Source of the DNA: Clostridiales bacterium | Lineage (GTDB): Bacteria; Bacillota; Clostridia; Oscillospirales; Oscillospiraceae | Assembly (NCBI GenBank): GCA_012719745.1 | Contig: JAAXZS010000089.1 | Location: 1 to 40,672 of the forward strand | DNA length: 40,672 nucleotides | Direction: 5' to 3' | Shown: one piece after another, positions 32,043 to 40,626 of the stretch | Layout: each line of letters begins with the position of its first letter | Numbering within the stretch: the stretch's first letter is position 1 | Translations under genes and position numbers: made by a program | The notes under the pieces: generated by a model | What the model was told of the DNA's origin: nothing | What the model saw: the letters and a program-made list of their open reading frames with translations, nothing else | Databases searched by the model: none

Positions 32043-32669
32043 ATGGAAATTGGAAAGAAAGCAGAGGCTCCGGCCTATGACTACCACCAATATGACCAGA
32101 TCTGGCAGCGGGTTGCGCCGGATCTGAACCCCTATCCGGAGGTGCGGGCGGCCATGGCCACCGACATGCCCGCCGGTATGACGCCCGCCGCCGGCGGGGC
32201 GACGGAAAATCTTCCGGGGGCAGAGGCAAATCCTTGCTGCATGGGAACGGCGGCTATGGAAGAGCTGGAGGTACTTAAAGGCTTTATCGAAGGAGAGCTC
32301 AGCGATCGACGGTACTATCTGTGCTTTGCCCGGCGGGCGTCTGGCGCCTATGCCCGGCAGATTCTACGGGAAACAGCTATGGACGAAGGAATGCACGCCC
32401 GGCATCTGATGGCGGTTTACTACCTCATTACCGGCACCTGCTATGTGCCCGCCATGCCGGTGGGGGGCGTGACGCTGCCTACCTATTGTCAGGCGCTGCG
32501 CGACCGCTATCACGAGGAGATCTGCGGCAACTTCAACTACATACGCGCCGCAGAGGAAACCACTGACTACTGCCTCAGCCAGATCTTTAAGCAGCTGGCC
32601 GCCGATGAATACCACCACGCGCAGCAAATGCTGCTTTTGCTGGAACAGTGTATGCGCCCTCTTGCATAA
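32043..32669 (+). CDS. Ferritin-like (di-iron) domain protein
   Basis: 208 aa. The four-helix di-iron pattern is visible: E in FIEGELSDRRYY (about 83-85), DEGMH (114-118, ExxH), E in AAEETTDYC (about 171) and DEYHH (188-192, ExxH). The first 70 residues are Pro/Ala/Gly-rich and probably unstructured. A strong AAGGAGG at 32027-32033 supports ATG 32043. It may store iron or detoxify peroxide like rubrerythrin relatives. Divergent from sufCB, which suggests an iron/Fe-S link; that link is inference. Confidence 0.85.
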   Translation: MEIGKKAEAPAYDYHQYDQIWQRVAPDLNPYPEVRAAMATDMPAGMTPAAGGATENLPGAEANPCCMGTAAMEELEVLKGFIEGELSDRRYYLCFARRASGAYARQILRETAMDEGMHARHLMAVYYLITGTCYVPAMPVGGVTLPTYCQALRDRYHEEICGNFNYIRAAEETTDYCLSQIFKQLAADEYHHAQQMLLLLEQCMRPLA

Positions 32670-32690
32670 TGCCGAGTGATTTGCTACAAT
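32662..32690 (+). promoter_or_regulatory. Promoter of the HD hydrolase gene
   Basis: TTGCAT at 32662-32667 and TACAAT at 32685-32690, 17-bp spacing; the -35 overlaps the end of the preceding gene. Confidence 0.7.
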
Positions 32691-32718
32691 AGGTAAAATT
32701 TACAAAGGAGGATGTCCC

Positions 32719-33303
32719 ATGAAGGAATGTATTAGCCGGGAGGCGGCTTTGGCGGCCTTGAAAAAATATAACAAGGATCATTTTCACATTCAGCACGCGC
32801 TGACGGTGGAGGGGGTCATGCGCTGGTATGCCAACACCCTGGGATACGGCGAGGACGCGGATTTCTGGGCCACGGTGGGCCTGCTTCACGATATTGACTT
32901 TGAGATGTGGCCGGAGGAGCATTGCCTGAAGGCACCGGAGCTGCTGCGGGAGGCGGGCGCCTCCGAGGAGCTGATCCACGCGGTATGCAGCCACGGCTAC
33001 GGCCTTGTGTGCGATGTGGAGCCGGTCCACGAGATGGAAAAGGTCCTCTTTGCCGCCGACGAGCTGACGGGTCTGATCGGGGCGGCTGCTCTGATGCGGC
33101 CCTCTAAAAGCTGTCAGGACATGGAGGTATCCAGCCTGAAAAAGAAATTTAAGGACAAAAAATTTGCCGCCGGTTGCTCCCGGGATGTGATTACCCAGGG
33201 CGCGGAGCGGCTGGGCTGGGAGCTGAACGACCTCTTTGAAAAGACGCTGGAGGCCATGCGCTGGTGCGAAGCCTCCGTAAGCGAAGCCGTGGCCGCCCTG
33301 TAA
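32719..33303 (+). CDS. HD-domain phosphohydrolase
   Basis: 194-aa cytoplasmic metal-dependent phosphohydrolase. H26 (IQHALTVEGV), the HD pair H57-D58 in GLLHDIDFEMWPEEH, and the later SHGYGL and AADELTGL carry the HD ligands. Family members act on nucleotides or other phosphates; the substrate is not known. AAAGGAGG supports ATG 32719, with its own promoter and terminator. Confidence 0.9.
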   Translation: MKECISREAALAALKKYNKDHFHIQHALTVEGVMRWYANTLGYGEDADFWATVGLLHDIDFEMWPEEHCLKAPELLREAGASEELIHAVCSHGYGLVCDVEPVHEMEKVLFAADELTGLIGAAALMRPSKSCQDMEVSSLKKKFKDKKFAAGCSRDVITQGAERLGWELNDLFEKTLEAMRWCEASVSEAVAAL

Positions 33304-33325
33304 GAACGCTGTGCGACATAGAAAC

Positions 33326-33357
33326 AACCCTCCGTTTGATAACGGGGGGTTATTTTT
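33326..33357 (+). terminator. Terminator after the HD gene
   Basis: AACCCTCCGTT / AACGGGGGGTT stem with TGAT loop followed by ATTTTTAT. Confidence 0.85.
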
Positions 33358-33390
33358 ATAGAAAATGTGTCGAATTGTATATGAAATTGC

Positions 33391-34101
33391 CTATGCCGCC
33401 TGCCCATCCTCATGGAGGGTGCTCTGCCGCTGTTTCATGCGCCGCCAGTTCACAAGGCCGTACAGGTCGTTGACAAAGAACACAGAGAAGCAGGCCACCA
33501 TGGGAAAGTAGGCACTGTCCGCCCGGGAGGCCAGTACCCAGAGGATGACGAGAACCATATCATTGGCCATATAAGCCGCCGCGTACCAGGGGCTGCGCAG
33601 CAGAGTGAGAGAGGCGGCGAGAAAGCTGGTGGCAATGGACACAGTGCTGAAAAAAAGATTGGGCGTATCCAGCGCCTGCAAAATAAAGTAGAAGGCGGCG
33701 GTAACGGCCGCGGCAGCGGCGGAGAGAAAAAGGAGCTGCTTTTGCGTTACATGGCTGACGGCCACCTCTGCCGATGCCTGGTAGGGGTGTTTCATCCAGG
33801 ACAGCATGGCCGCCACGGCAATGGGCGCGGTCATGCCCAGGTAGGTAATCATTTCGCCGTAATAGCAAAAAAAGTAGGAGATGACTCCGTAAAAAAGAGA
33901 GAAGACCACCGTCAAAAGCTGCCCCAGCACATGGCCCTTGGCCACAAAGATCAGCGCCGTGACGCCGATGAGGGAGGCAATCAGCGTGAGATAGTCACGG
34001 GAGGCGGGCAGCAGGAAGGCGGCGGTGACCGCGATGACGGAGCCAAGCCACAGAATGCGCTCGAACCTTGAAAGACTTTTGTATAAACGGATAAACTGCA
34101 T
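33391..34101 (-). CDS. pnuC: Nicotinamide riboside transporter PnuC family
   Basis: Inner-membrane transporter of 236 aa with about seven hydrophobic helices and a charged C-terminal tail (WRRMKQRQ). The pattern of LRSPWYAAAYMANDMVLVILWV and FFVNDLYGLVNWRRM fits PnuC transporters, which take up nicotinamide riboside for NAD synthesis; relatives for thiamine or riboflavin cannot be fully excluded. Start ATG 34101, with AAGGAG 8 nt upstream, itself placed only a few bases after a terminator T-run (see leader). Confidence 0.88.
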   Translation of the reverse strand: MQFIRLYKSLSRFERILWLGSVIAVTAAFLLPASRDYLTLIASLIGVTALIFVAKGHVLGQLLTVVFSLFYGVISYFFCYYGEMITYLGMTAPIAVAAMLSWMKHPYQASAEVAVSHVTQKQLLFLSAAAAAVTAAFYFILQALDTPNLFFSTVSIATSFLAASLTLLRSPWYAAAYMANDMVLVILWVLASRADSAYFPMVACFSVFFVNDLYGLVNWRRMKQRQSTLHEDGQAA

Positions 34102-34249
34102 ATAATTTCTCCTTAAAAAAAGGAGCATCCGCTGCACACATCTTCAAAGACCTAACGATGTGTGGCGAATGCTCCGCATTTCGATCTACCCGGTGGCAGA
34201 ATCCGATATAAGGGAAACGACAGACCAACAGGGGGTCAATTCCCGCTTT
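34102..34249 (-). promoter_or_regulatory. Structured pnuC leader with terminator and SD-sequestering hairpin
   Basis: Between fakA and pnuC. On the minus strand there is GGGAA...TTTCCC enclosing a GACC/GGTC hairpin, a TCTGCC-ACCG-GGTAGA hairpin, and then a long terminator stem (34122-34175) with seven T (34115-34121) ending directly at the AAGGAG ribosome site. The 3' arm end CTCCTT can alternatively pair with AAGGAG. No promoter fits between the terminator and pnuC, so pnuC expression must depend on passing this structure. It does not show a TPP-riboswitch core; ligand unknown. Confidence 0.5.
34115..34175 (-). terminator. Terminator between fakA and pnuC
   Basis: GGAGCATTCGC plus CACACATC pair with GATGTGTG plus GCGGATGCTCC (some G-T pairs), loop about 14 nt, followed by seven T. 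Confidence 0.85.
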
Positions 34250-35914
34250 TTATTCGATGGAAATAATATAATAGTAAACAGGCTGACCGCCGGGGAGGAG
34301 GGATACCTCCGTCTGGGGACAAACCGCCTCAAAGGCCTGCTGGACTTTTTCGGCGTCCTCCGCCGACACATCCTCGCCGTAGAAAAGAGTGACAAATTCC
34401 GCTTCCCGGTCGGCAGCGGTCTGCGCCACCTGATGAAGCAGTGCGTCCAGATCCTGACCCGTGCCGAAAAGCTTGCCGTCCAGCAGCGCCAGATAGTCAC
34501 CCTCATTGATGTCAAAACCGTCGAAGTCGGAATGACGGGCGGCGTAGGTCACCTGCGCCGTGGACACATGGGAGGCCGCCTCGGTCATGGCCTGCAATAC
34601 GGCCTCCGGGTCCTCTGCCTCCAGATCCGCGTTCATCATGGCGGTAATGCCCTGGGGCACCGTGGCGGTGGGCACAACCAGCACCTGCTTTTCCGTCAGC
34701 CCCACACACTGCTGGGCCGCCATAATAATATTTTTATTGTTGGGGAGAACAAAAACCACCTCGGAGGGGGTACGATTGATCTCCTTCAAAATGGACTCGG
34801 TGGAAGGATTCATGGTCTGGCCGCCGCTGACGATGCTGTCAACCCCCAGATCCCGGAAGGCCGCCGCCAGACCATCGCCGGCGCAGACGGCCAGAAAACC
34901 GTAGCGCTTTTCGGGAGCCGCAAATTCCGCCTCGGGTGCTTCGTCCTCGTGGTCCAGATCGTCGGCGCTGTGGGCCTTTTTGCCGGCGGCCACATCGTCG
35001 TACTGGGTACGCATGTTCTCCACCTTTGCCAGCTCAAGCGTGCCGTATTTCTGAGCTTCCGTCAGGGCGCTGCCGGGGGTGTTGGTATGGACATGCACCT
35101 TGAAAGACTCGTCATCCTCGCCGATCACCAGACTGTCGCCGATGCTGCCAAGGTACGCCCGCAGCGGCTCAAGAGAAATATTTTCCTCGGCCTTGCGGAC
35201 AATAAACACCGTGTCGAAGGCGAAGGTGATCTCCTCGTCGGAAAAGACATTGAAGTCGGCCTTGTCATTGGAGGCTTCCTCCTTGACCTCGGGAATCTCT
35301 TCTCCCCGGAGGGAGCGGAGCATACCGTCCAGAATAATAAGATAGCCCTTGCCGCCGGCATCCACCACACCGGCCTTTTTCAAAACCGGATTCATTTCAA
35401 TGGTCTCGTCCAGCGTGGTATAGCCCACCTTCAGAGCTTCTTCCAAAACGCCTTCTACATCCAGACCCTCTTCTGCCGCTTCCACGGCCCGCTTGGCTGC
35501 CAGACGCGACACGGTGAGGACGGTACCCTCAGCGGGCTTCATAACGGCGTTGTAGGCGGTGGTGACACCCTCCTGCATGGCATTTGCCAGCGTGGCGGCA
35601 TCGGCGGTCTCCATGCCCTTCATGGCCTTGGAAAGACCGCGGAACAGCAAGGAAAGAATGACGCCGGAGTTGCCCCGGGCACCCCGCAGCAGGGCGGAGG
35701 CGGTGATGGAGGCAGCCTCGCTGACGGAGGAGGGCTGGGATTTTTTCAGCTCGGTTCCCGCGGTGTTGATGGTTAGGCTCATATTGGTACCTGTGTCACC
35801 GTCGGGCACAGGGAACACATTTAAATCGTTGATGCTTTGCTTTTGCAGCGTGATGCAGGCGGCGCCAAAGAGGACCATCTGCTTGAACTGCGCACCGTTG
35901 ATACATTCTGTCAT
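34250..35914 (-). CDS. fakA: Fatty acid kinase catalytic subunit FakA (YloV family)
   Basis: Kinase that phosphorylates FakB-bound fatty acids to feed phospholipid synthesis. 554 aa: N-terminal DhaL kinase domain (1-200) with FPVPDGDTGTNM (34-45, metal-binding aspartates) and ARGNSGVILSLLFRG, then a middle domain and a C-terminal region (about 350-554). AAAAGGAG is 9 nt before ATG 35914. Follows yloU in one operon, as in other Firmicutes. No fakB is nearby. Confidence 0.92.
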   Translation of the reverse strand: MTECINGAQFKQMVLFGAACITLQKQSINDLNVFPVPDGDTGTNMSLTINTAGTELKKSQPSSVSEAASITASALLRGARGNSGVILSLLFRGLSKAMKGMETADAATLANAMQEGVTTAYNAVMKPAEGTVLTVSRLAAKRAVEAAEEGLDVEGVLEEALKVGYTTLDETIEMNPVLKKAGVVDAGGKGYLIILDGMLRSLRGEEIPEVKEEASNDKADFNVFSDEEITFAFDTVFIVRKAEENISLEPLRAYLGSIGDSLVIGEDDESFKVHVHTNTPGSALTEAQKYGTLELAKVENMRTQYDDVAAGKKAHSADDLDHEDEAPEAEFAAPEKRYGFLAVCAGDGLAAAFRDLGVDSIVSGGQTMNPSTESILKEINRTPSEVVFVLPNNKNIIMAAQQCVGLTEKQVLVVPTATVPQGITAMMNADLEAEDPEAVLQAMTEAASHVSTAQVTYAARHSDFDGFDINEGDYLALLDGKLFGTGQDLDALLHQVAQTAADREAEFVTLFYGEDVSAEDAEKVQQAFEAVCPQTEVSLLPGGQPVYYYIISIE

Positions 35915-35940
35915 ACTCAGTTTCTCCTTTTACCGACGAC

Positions 35941-36291
35941 TTACATGGTGAGGGAATCCACGCAGACGTTCACAGATCTGACCTCTACGCCGGTATTCTT
36001 GGTGACCACATATTTCACTTCGCTCATGATTGAGCGGCAGACAGTGGTGATATTGACGCCATTTTCCACAATAATATGGAGCTCGATGGAAACCGTATTG
36101 TCCTCGTTATAGGTAACCTTCACGCCCTTGCTCATGGCCTCGCGGCGCAGGAGGTGAACCAGACCGTCCGTCATGCTGCGGTACGCCATTCCCTTGACGC
36201 CGAAGCAATTGGTGGCCGCGGCGCCGGTAATGTTGGTAAAAACGGCGCTGCTGATGGTGATTTCGCCTTTCTCGGACTGAACCTTTATCAT
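35941..36291 (-). CDS. yloU: Asp23/Gls24 family protein (YloU)
   Basis: 116 aa, alkaline-shock-protein family member, usually paired with fakA/yloV. MIKVQSEKGEITISSAVFTNITG opens the family domain; the HIIVENGVNITTVC and VKYVVTKNTGVEVRSVNVCV strands end it. A slightly longer frame to 36324 lacks a ribosome site; AAAGGAAG precedes ATG 36291. First gene of yloU-fakA; rpmB, often upstream in other species, is absent here. Confidence 0.9.
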   Translation of the reverse strand: MIKVQSEKGEITISSAVFTNITGAAATNCFGVKGMAYRSMTDGLVHLLRREAMSKGVKVTYNEDNTVSIELHIIVENGVNITTVCRSIMSEVKYVVTKNTGVEVRSVNVCVDSLTM

Positions 36292-36325
36292 AGCAAACTT
36301 CCTTTCTTCAGAAGATGGCAACAAA

Positions 36326-36341
36326 ATTCATACATATGAAT
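36326..36341 (-). promoter_or_regulatory. Palindrome at the yloU transcription start
   Basis: ATTCATA-CA-TATGAAT lies directly at and downstream of the expected transcription start of the yloU promoter. It could be a repressor operator or a 5' mRNA hairpin. Confidence 0.4.
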
Positions 36342-36349
36342 GGAATTTT

Positions 36350-36378
36350 ATTATATACGATTTTCCCCTGGATAACAA
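36350..36378 (-). promoter_or_regulatory. yloU-fakA promoter
   Basis: On the minus strand TTGTTA (36373-36378) and TATAAT (36350-36355) with 17-bp spacing. Confidence 0.8.
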
Positions 36379-36420
36379 GCTAAAAATATGGGAGAGACAT
36401 GTAAAAGGGGAAAACTACGC

Positions 36421-36449
36421 AAAAAGAGAGCCGCTGCGGCTCCCTTTTT
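36421..36449 (-). terminator. Terminator of the oxidoreductase-dehydrogenase operon
   Basis: AAAAAGAGAGCCG pairs with CGGCTCCCTTTTT across CTG; ends the leftward operon. Confidence 0.85.
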
Positions 36450-36466
36450 GTGCATATAATTTGTTT

Positions 36467-37432
36467 TTAATAGCCCAGCTTTCGGTTTACCAGATGGGCA
36501 AGAGACCGCCCGGCAGCATAGTTTTGAAGATCCTCGCAGAACATGTCCACATCCAGATCGCAGGTAATGCCAAGAGACATGTTGCCGGAGCAGTGGGGGG
36601 TGAGAATGAGATTTTTGGTATTCCACAGAGGGTGATCGGCGGGCAGCGGCTCCGGTACCATCACATCGAGAGCTGCACCGGCCAGACGCTCTGCATTCAG
36701 CGCCTCCATCAGCGCCTCCTGATCGATGGCGCTGCCGCGGCCCACATTTACCACATAGGCGTGAGGGGGCAGCAGAGCGATCCGCTCTTTGGAGAGAATG
36801 CCCCGGGTGTCCGGCGTGGAGGGCAGAGCCAGCACTAAAATGTCTGTCTGAGGCAGGAGAGTATCAATCTCATCATGGGCATAAATTTCATCAAAGGCAG
36901 GATCGGCGGCCTTTTTGCTGCGGCGGACGCCCCAGATGGCTTTGGCCCCCATGGCCCTGGCCCGGCGGGCAAAGTTGGTGCCGATGTCGCCGGTGCCCAG
37001 CACAGTGATGGTGCTGCCGCAGATGGAGCGCATGGGCAGCGTCTGCTGCCAGCGGTGTTGTGCCACAATGGACTGGAATTCCGGCATCCGGCGCAGCAGC
37101 ATCAGTGTTACCATTAAAATATGTTCGGCAATGGTGATGCCATAGGCACCAGAGGAGTTGGTAAGCAGCGTCTCCGGAGAGGGAAATACCTCCTCCTTTT
37201 GATAAGGATCCACCCCCGCGTAGCTGCAGCAGAACCATTTCAGATTCCGGCTGGCCTTGAGAATGTCGGGGGCACAGTGGCCGTAGAGAATCTCAAATTC
37301 CGTTTCGTGGCCCCGGAGAGCGTCCTCGTTGGAAAAGTAGGACACATCAAAGCCTGTTTTCCGAGCAATATCATCAATTTTAAGATGGTGGGCAGGGGTC
37401 ATAAAATCATCGATCACAGCAATTTTTCTCAT
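36467..37432 (-). CDS. D-isomer-specific 2-hydroxyacid dehydrogenase
   Basis: NAD(P)-dependent 2-hydroxyacid dehydrogenase, 321 aa. Rossmann motif GTGDIG (146-151), catalytic R232 (VNVGRGS), E261 (VPEPLP) and H280 (LTPHCSG) complete the triad. The start overlaps the end of the upstream FAD gene by 4 bp (ATGA). Substrate (lactate, glycerate, other 2-oxoacids) is not predictable. Confidence 0.92.
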   Translation of the reverse strand: MRKIAVIDDFMTPAHHLKIDDIARKTGFDVSYFSNEDALRGHETEFEILYGHCAPDILKASRNLKWFCCSYAGVDPYQKEEVFPSPETLLTNSSGAYGITIAEHILMVTLMLLRRMPEFQSIVAQHRWQQTLPMRSICGSTITVLGTGDIGTNFARRARAMGAKAIWGVRRSKKAADPAFDEIYAHDEIDTLLPQTDILVLALPSTPDTRGILSKERIALLPPHAYVVNVGRGSAIDQEALMEALNAERLAGAALDVMVPEPLPADHPLWNTKNLILTPHCSGNMSLGITCDLDVDMFCEDLQNYAAGRSLAHLVNRKLGY

Positions 37433-39009
37433 TTGTATTCCTCCAAAATCATTTCTGCGCAGCGCATACCGTCCGCGGCGGCGGACAAGATACCTCCTGC
37501 ATAACCGGCACCCTCACCGCAGGGATAGACCCCACGGATATTGGCCTGGCCGGATAGATCTCTCATAATGCGAACGGGGGAGGAGGAGCGTGTCTCCACC
37601 GCCGTCAAAAGTGCGTCGCCATCGGCATAGCCCCGCACCTTTTTCTCAAGCTCCGGCAGCGCACCGACCATGGCCTCGCAGATAAAGTCCGGCAGGCACC
37701 GGTGCAGATCCGTATAGGAAACAGCGGGACGATAGGTGGGGTGGACACGGCCGGGGCCTTTGGAAGGGCGATGCAGCAAAAAGTCTTCCACCCGCTGTAC
37801 AGGTGCGGCATAACCGCCGCCGCCCAGATCATAGGCCGCCTTTTCCAGCTGCCGCTGGAAGGCGATGCCGGAGAGAGCATGGGCGGAGCCGAAATCCGCC
37901 GGGGTCACATTAATCAAAAAGCCACCGTTGATGTTTTCTCCGTCCCGGGCGTACTCGCTCATGCCGTTGGTGACCACCTGCCCCGTTTCCGAAGCGGCGG
38001 CCACCACCTGCCCGCCGGGACAGACACAGAAGGAAAAGGCACTGCGGCCGCCCGGCAGATGACAGGAGAGCTTGTAAGAGGTGGGGGGCAGGCAGGGGTG
38101 CCCCGCAAACTGCTTATACTGCTGCATGTCCATATCCCGCTGGAGATGCTCGATGCGTACCCCCACGGCAAAGGGCTTGGATTCCATGGCAAGGCCCGCT
38201 TGATAGAGAATTGCAAAGGTGTCCCGGGCGCTGTGTCCCGGGGCCAGCACCACCTTTTGAGCGGGCAGGACATACTCGCCGTGGGGTGAGGCTACGCGGA
38301 TGTTTTGCAGTGCACCCTTTTCGGCCGTCAGCCCCACGATCCGATGGCCGAAGCGGATGTCCGCACCCAGGGAGAGAAGCGTCTGCCGCAGGGCCATCAG
38401 CGTATAATGAAAACGGTCGGTGCCCACATGGGGCTTGGCGTCGGTAAGAATGCTCTCCGGCGCGCCGCAGGCCACCAGCTGTTCCATAATCCAGCGGTGG
38501 CGCAGATCCTTGGTGCCGGTATTGAGCTTGCCGTCGGAAAAAGCACCGGCGCCGCCTTCACCAAACTGCACGTTGGATTCCGTTTGGAGGACGCCGGTCT
38601 GCCAGAAGGCATTCACGTCCCGCTGCCGCTGCTCCACCGATTGCCCTCGTTCCAGTAAAATAGGCGGCGCGCCGCACAGCGCCCGCGTCAGCGCACAGAA
38701 AAGACCGGCCGGTCCTGCACCCACCACCACCGGCGGCAGCGCAGGCGCTTTGACATGCTCCGGCAAATGATAGAGAGCCGGACGGTAGAGAGAAACGCGC
38801 CTGTCCCGGCAGCGCTTCAAAACCTGTTCCTCCCGGGGCACCTCCACGGCAATGGAGGAGACAAAGGAGACGGTTTCCCTTGCGTCCACCGACCGGCGGA
38901 GCAGTATGACCGTCGGGACCGATGGGAGATGCAGAATCTGCGCCGCTTTTTTCCCCAGCGCATCCGCGGGTGCGTCGGGAGCGGTTTTCAGCCCCTCAAT
39001 CTTCAGCAA
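37429..39009 (-). CDS. FAD-dependent oxidoreductase, COG2509 type
   Basis: 526-aa flavoprotein of the uncharacterised COG2509 family. N-terminal 80 residues are a small domain, then the dinucleotide motif VVGAGPAG (about 95-102), VQFGEGGAGAFSDGKLNT and a C-terminal GEGAGYAGGILSAAADGMRCAE. Starts with TTG 39009, supported by GAGGTGAT upstream; MLKIEG is the natural N-terminus. Translationally coupled to the dehydrogenase. The reaction is unknown. Confidence 0.9.
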   Translation of the reverse strand: MLKIEGLKTAPDAPADALGKKAAQILHLPSVPTVILLRRSVDARETVSFVSSIAVEVPREEQVLKRCRDRRVSLYRPALYHLPEHVKAPALPPVVVGAGPAGLFCALTRALCGAPPILLERGQSVEQRQRDVNAFWQTGVLQTESNVQFGEGGAGAFSDGKLNTGTKDLRHRWIMEQLVACGAPESILTDAKPHVGTDRFHYTLMALRQTLLSLGADIRFGHRIVGLTAEKGALQNIRVASPHGEYVLPAQKVVLAPGHSARDTFAILYQAGLAMESKPFAVGVRIEHLQRDMDMQQYKQFAGHPCLPPTSYKLSCHLPGGRSAFSFCVCPGGQVVAAASETGQVVTNGMSEYARDGENINGGFLINVTPADFGSAHALSGIAFQRQLEKAAYDLGGGGYAAPVQRVEDFLLHRPSKGPGRVHPTYRPAVSYTDLHRCLPDFICEAMVGALPELEKKVRGYADGDALLTAVETRSSSPVRIMRDLSGQANIRGVYPCGEGAGYAGGILSAAADGMRCAEMILEEYK

Positions 39010-39102
39010 GAAAAATCACCTCTTTTTTGAAAATTCGTCAAACTTAAAGCTTGAATTAAGGTTTCCGGGTATGATAGGACATAGACAAGGGAAATTGGCA
39101 TC

Positions 39103-39148
39103 CCGCCCGGAAGCGTCGGTTTCATCATTATAATATAGAAACGGGCGG
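39103..39148 (-). promoter_or_regulatory. Inverted repeat around the COG2509 promoter
   Basis: CCGCCC (39103-39108) and GTTTC (39119-39123) face GAAAC (39138-39142) and GGGCGG (39143-39148), placing the -10 hexamer in the centre. Confidence 0.3.
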
Positions 39149-39155
39149 ACAACAA
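39127..39155 (-). promoter_or_regulatory. Promoter of the FAD oxidoreductase operon
   Basis: On the minus strand TTGTTG (39150-39155) and TATAAT (39127-39132) with 17-bp spacing, leaving a leader of about 115 nt. Confidence 0.75.
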
Positions 39156-39223
39156 GGAAAAGCTGCTGTTCACAAAAACTTTTGCCGAATTTCATGATTT
39201 TGTCACAAATATATTCTATCCTG

Positions 39224-39240
39224 TCTCTCACAAAGAGAGA
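39224..39240 (+). promoter_or_regulatory. Short inverted repeat before htrA
   Basis: TCTCTC-ACAAA-GAGAGA, 24 bp before the start codon; possible operator or hairpin in the htrA leader. I could not place a convincing promoter. Confidence 0.3.
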
Positions 39241-39264
39241 AATACCTGCAAGGAGGATTTATCC

Positions 39265-40626
39265 ATGTATAACGATGAAGAAAACCTGTATCATTACAGT
39301 TATCGCAGCGGTTCCGAGCGGCCGCAGGACCATTACATTCCGGTCAATACCGATCCGGTGCAGCCTCAGCCGGAGAAGCCGAAAAAGAAAGGCTTTTTCA
39401 AAAGGAGAGGCACGAAGATCGCGGCACTGGCGCTGTGCTGTGCCCTGCTGGGCGGTGCGGCCGGCGCGGGCGTCATGGCTCTTAGCGGCGGCAGCGGCAG
39501 CACCTCTCTGAATGTCAGTGACCGGAAGACCACGGCGGTCAGCGTGAAGAAGGTGGACGGCAAGACGGAAATGACCATGGCGGAGGTTTACGCCGCCACT
39601 GTGAACAGCGTGGTATCCATCAACACCTCCTCCACCGGCACCAACGTATTCGGCCAGAGTGTGGAGACGGCCTCCGCCGGCAGCGGCTTTATCATCACCA
39701 CAGACGGCTACATCGTCACCAATTACCATGTCATCAGCGGCGCTTCCGCTGTGAAGGTGACTCTTTACAGCGGCGATACCTATGACGCTGCCGTGGTGGG
39801 CGGCGATGAGGACTATGATATTGCCGTATTGAAGATCAATGCCAGCGATTTGCCGGCCGTGACGCTGGGAGATTCCGGCTCCGTCAACGTGGGCGATTCC
39901 GTGGCTGCCATCGGCAACCCCCTGGGTGAGCTGACCTTCAGCATGAGCCAGGGCATCGTTTCCTCCAACAACCGTGCCATCAATGTGGACGGCACCCCCT
40001 TCAACATGATCCAGGTGGACGCCTCCATCAACCCCGGCAACTCCGGCGGCCCCCTGATGAACAGCTACGGCGAGGTGGTGGGCATCGTGTCCGCCAAGTA
40101 CTCCAGCTATGCCAACACCTCTGTGGAGGGTCTGGGCTTTGCCATTCCCATCAATGATGTGTCCGCTATGATTAAGGACATCATGGAAAACGGTCAGGTG
40201 ACCACCAAACCCTATCTGGGCATTACCGCAGGCACTATGACCAGCCAGATGGCGTCTCAATACAAAATCGACATCACGCAGGGCGTATTTGTTTACTCCG
40301 TTGAATCCGGCGCAGCCGGTGACAAGGCGGGACTGAAGCTGGGTGACGTCATTACCAAGGTTAATGATACTGACATCACCTCTATGGAAGACCTCACCGC
40401 CGCCAAGAAAAACTTTTCTGCCGGTGACACCGTCACGCTGACCGTCTACCGGGACGGTTCCTACACCACCATGGAGCTGACTTTCGGTGTGGCGCCCGCC
40501 ACCACGGAGACGGATTCCAACAGCGGTAATTCCGGTAATTCTGGCAATTCGGGGAACTCCGACAACAGCTATAATGATTTCTACAACTATTTCTTCGGCC
40601 AGGGCAACGGCGGCAGCAGCAATTAA
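39265..40626 (+). CDS. htrA: HtrA/DegP-type membrane-anchored serine protease
   Basis: Extracytoplasmic quality-control protease, 453 aa. A cytoplasmic tail (1-48) with KKKGFFKRR, one membrane anchor (about 51-72), trypsin-like domain with H155 (TNYHVIS), D185 (DYDIAVLKI) and S260 (NPGNSGGPL), one PDZ domain (about 310-400, YLGITAGT...GVFVYSVESGAAGDKAGLKLGD), and an Asn/Ser/Gly C-terminal tail with NSG repeats. Good CAAGGAGG ribosome site before ATG 39265. Confidence 0.95.
   Translation: MYNDEENLYHYSYRSGSERPQDHYIPVNTDPVQPQPEKPKKKGFFKRRGTKIAALALCCALLGGAAGAGVMALSGGSGSTSLNVSDRKTTAVSVKKVDGKTEMTMAEVYAATVNSVVSINTSSTGTNVFGQSVETASAGSGFIITTDGYIVTNYHVISGASAVKVTLYSGDTYDAAVVGGDEDYDIAVLKINASDLPAVTLGDSGSVNVGDSVAAIGNPLGELTFSMSQGIVSSNNRAINVDGTPFNMIQVDASINPGNSGGPLMNSYGEVVGIVSAKYSSYANTSVEGLGFAIPINDVSAMIKDIMENGQVTTKPYLGITAGTMTSQMASQYKIDITQGVFVYSVESGAAGDKAGLKLGDVITKVNDTDITSMEDLTAAKKNFSAGDTVTLTVYRDGSYTTMELTFGVAPATTETDSNSGNSGNSGNSGNSDNSYNDFYNYFFGQGNGGSSN
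40525..40560 (+). repeat. Four imperfect 9-bp repeats in the htrA tail
   Basis: Units GGTAATTCC, GGTAATTCT, GGCAATTCG and GGGAACTCC encode repeated Gly-Asn-Ser. In-frame length changes would alter only the flexible tail. Confidence 0.7.

Noticed and set aside
34102..34249. TPP riboswitch upstream of pnuC
   Set aside because: The conserved CTGAGA and related core pieces are absent, so the leader is listed as a candidate of unknown type.
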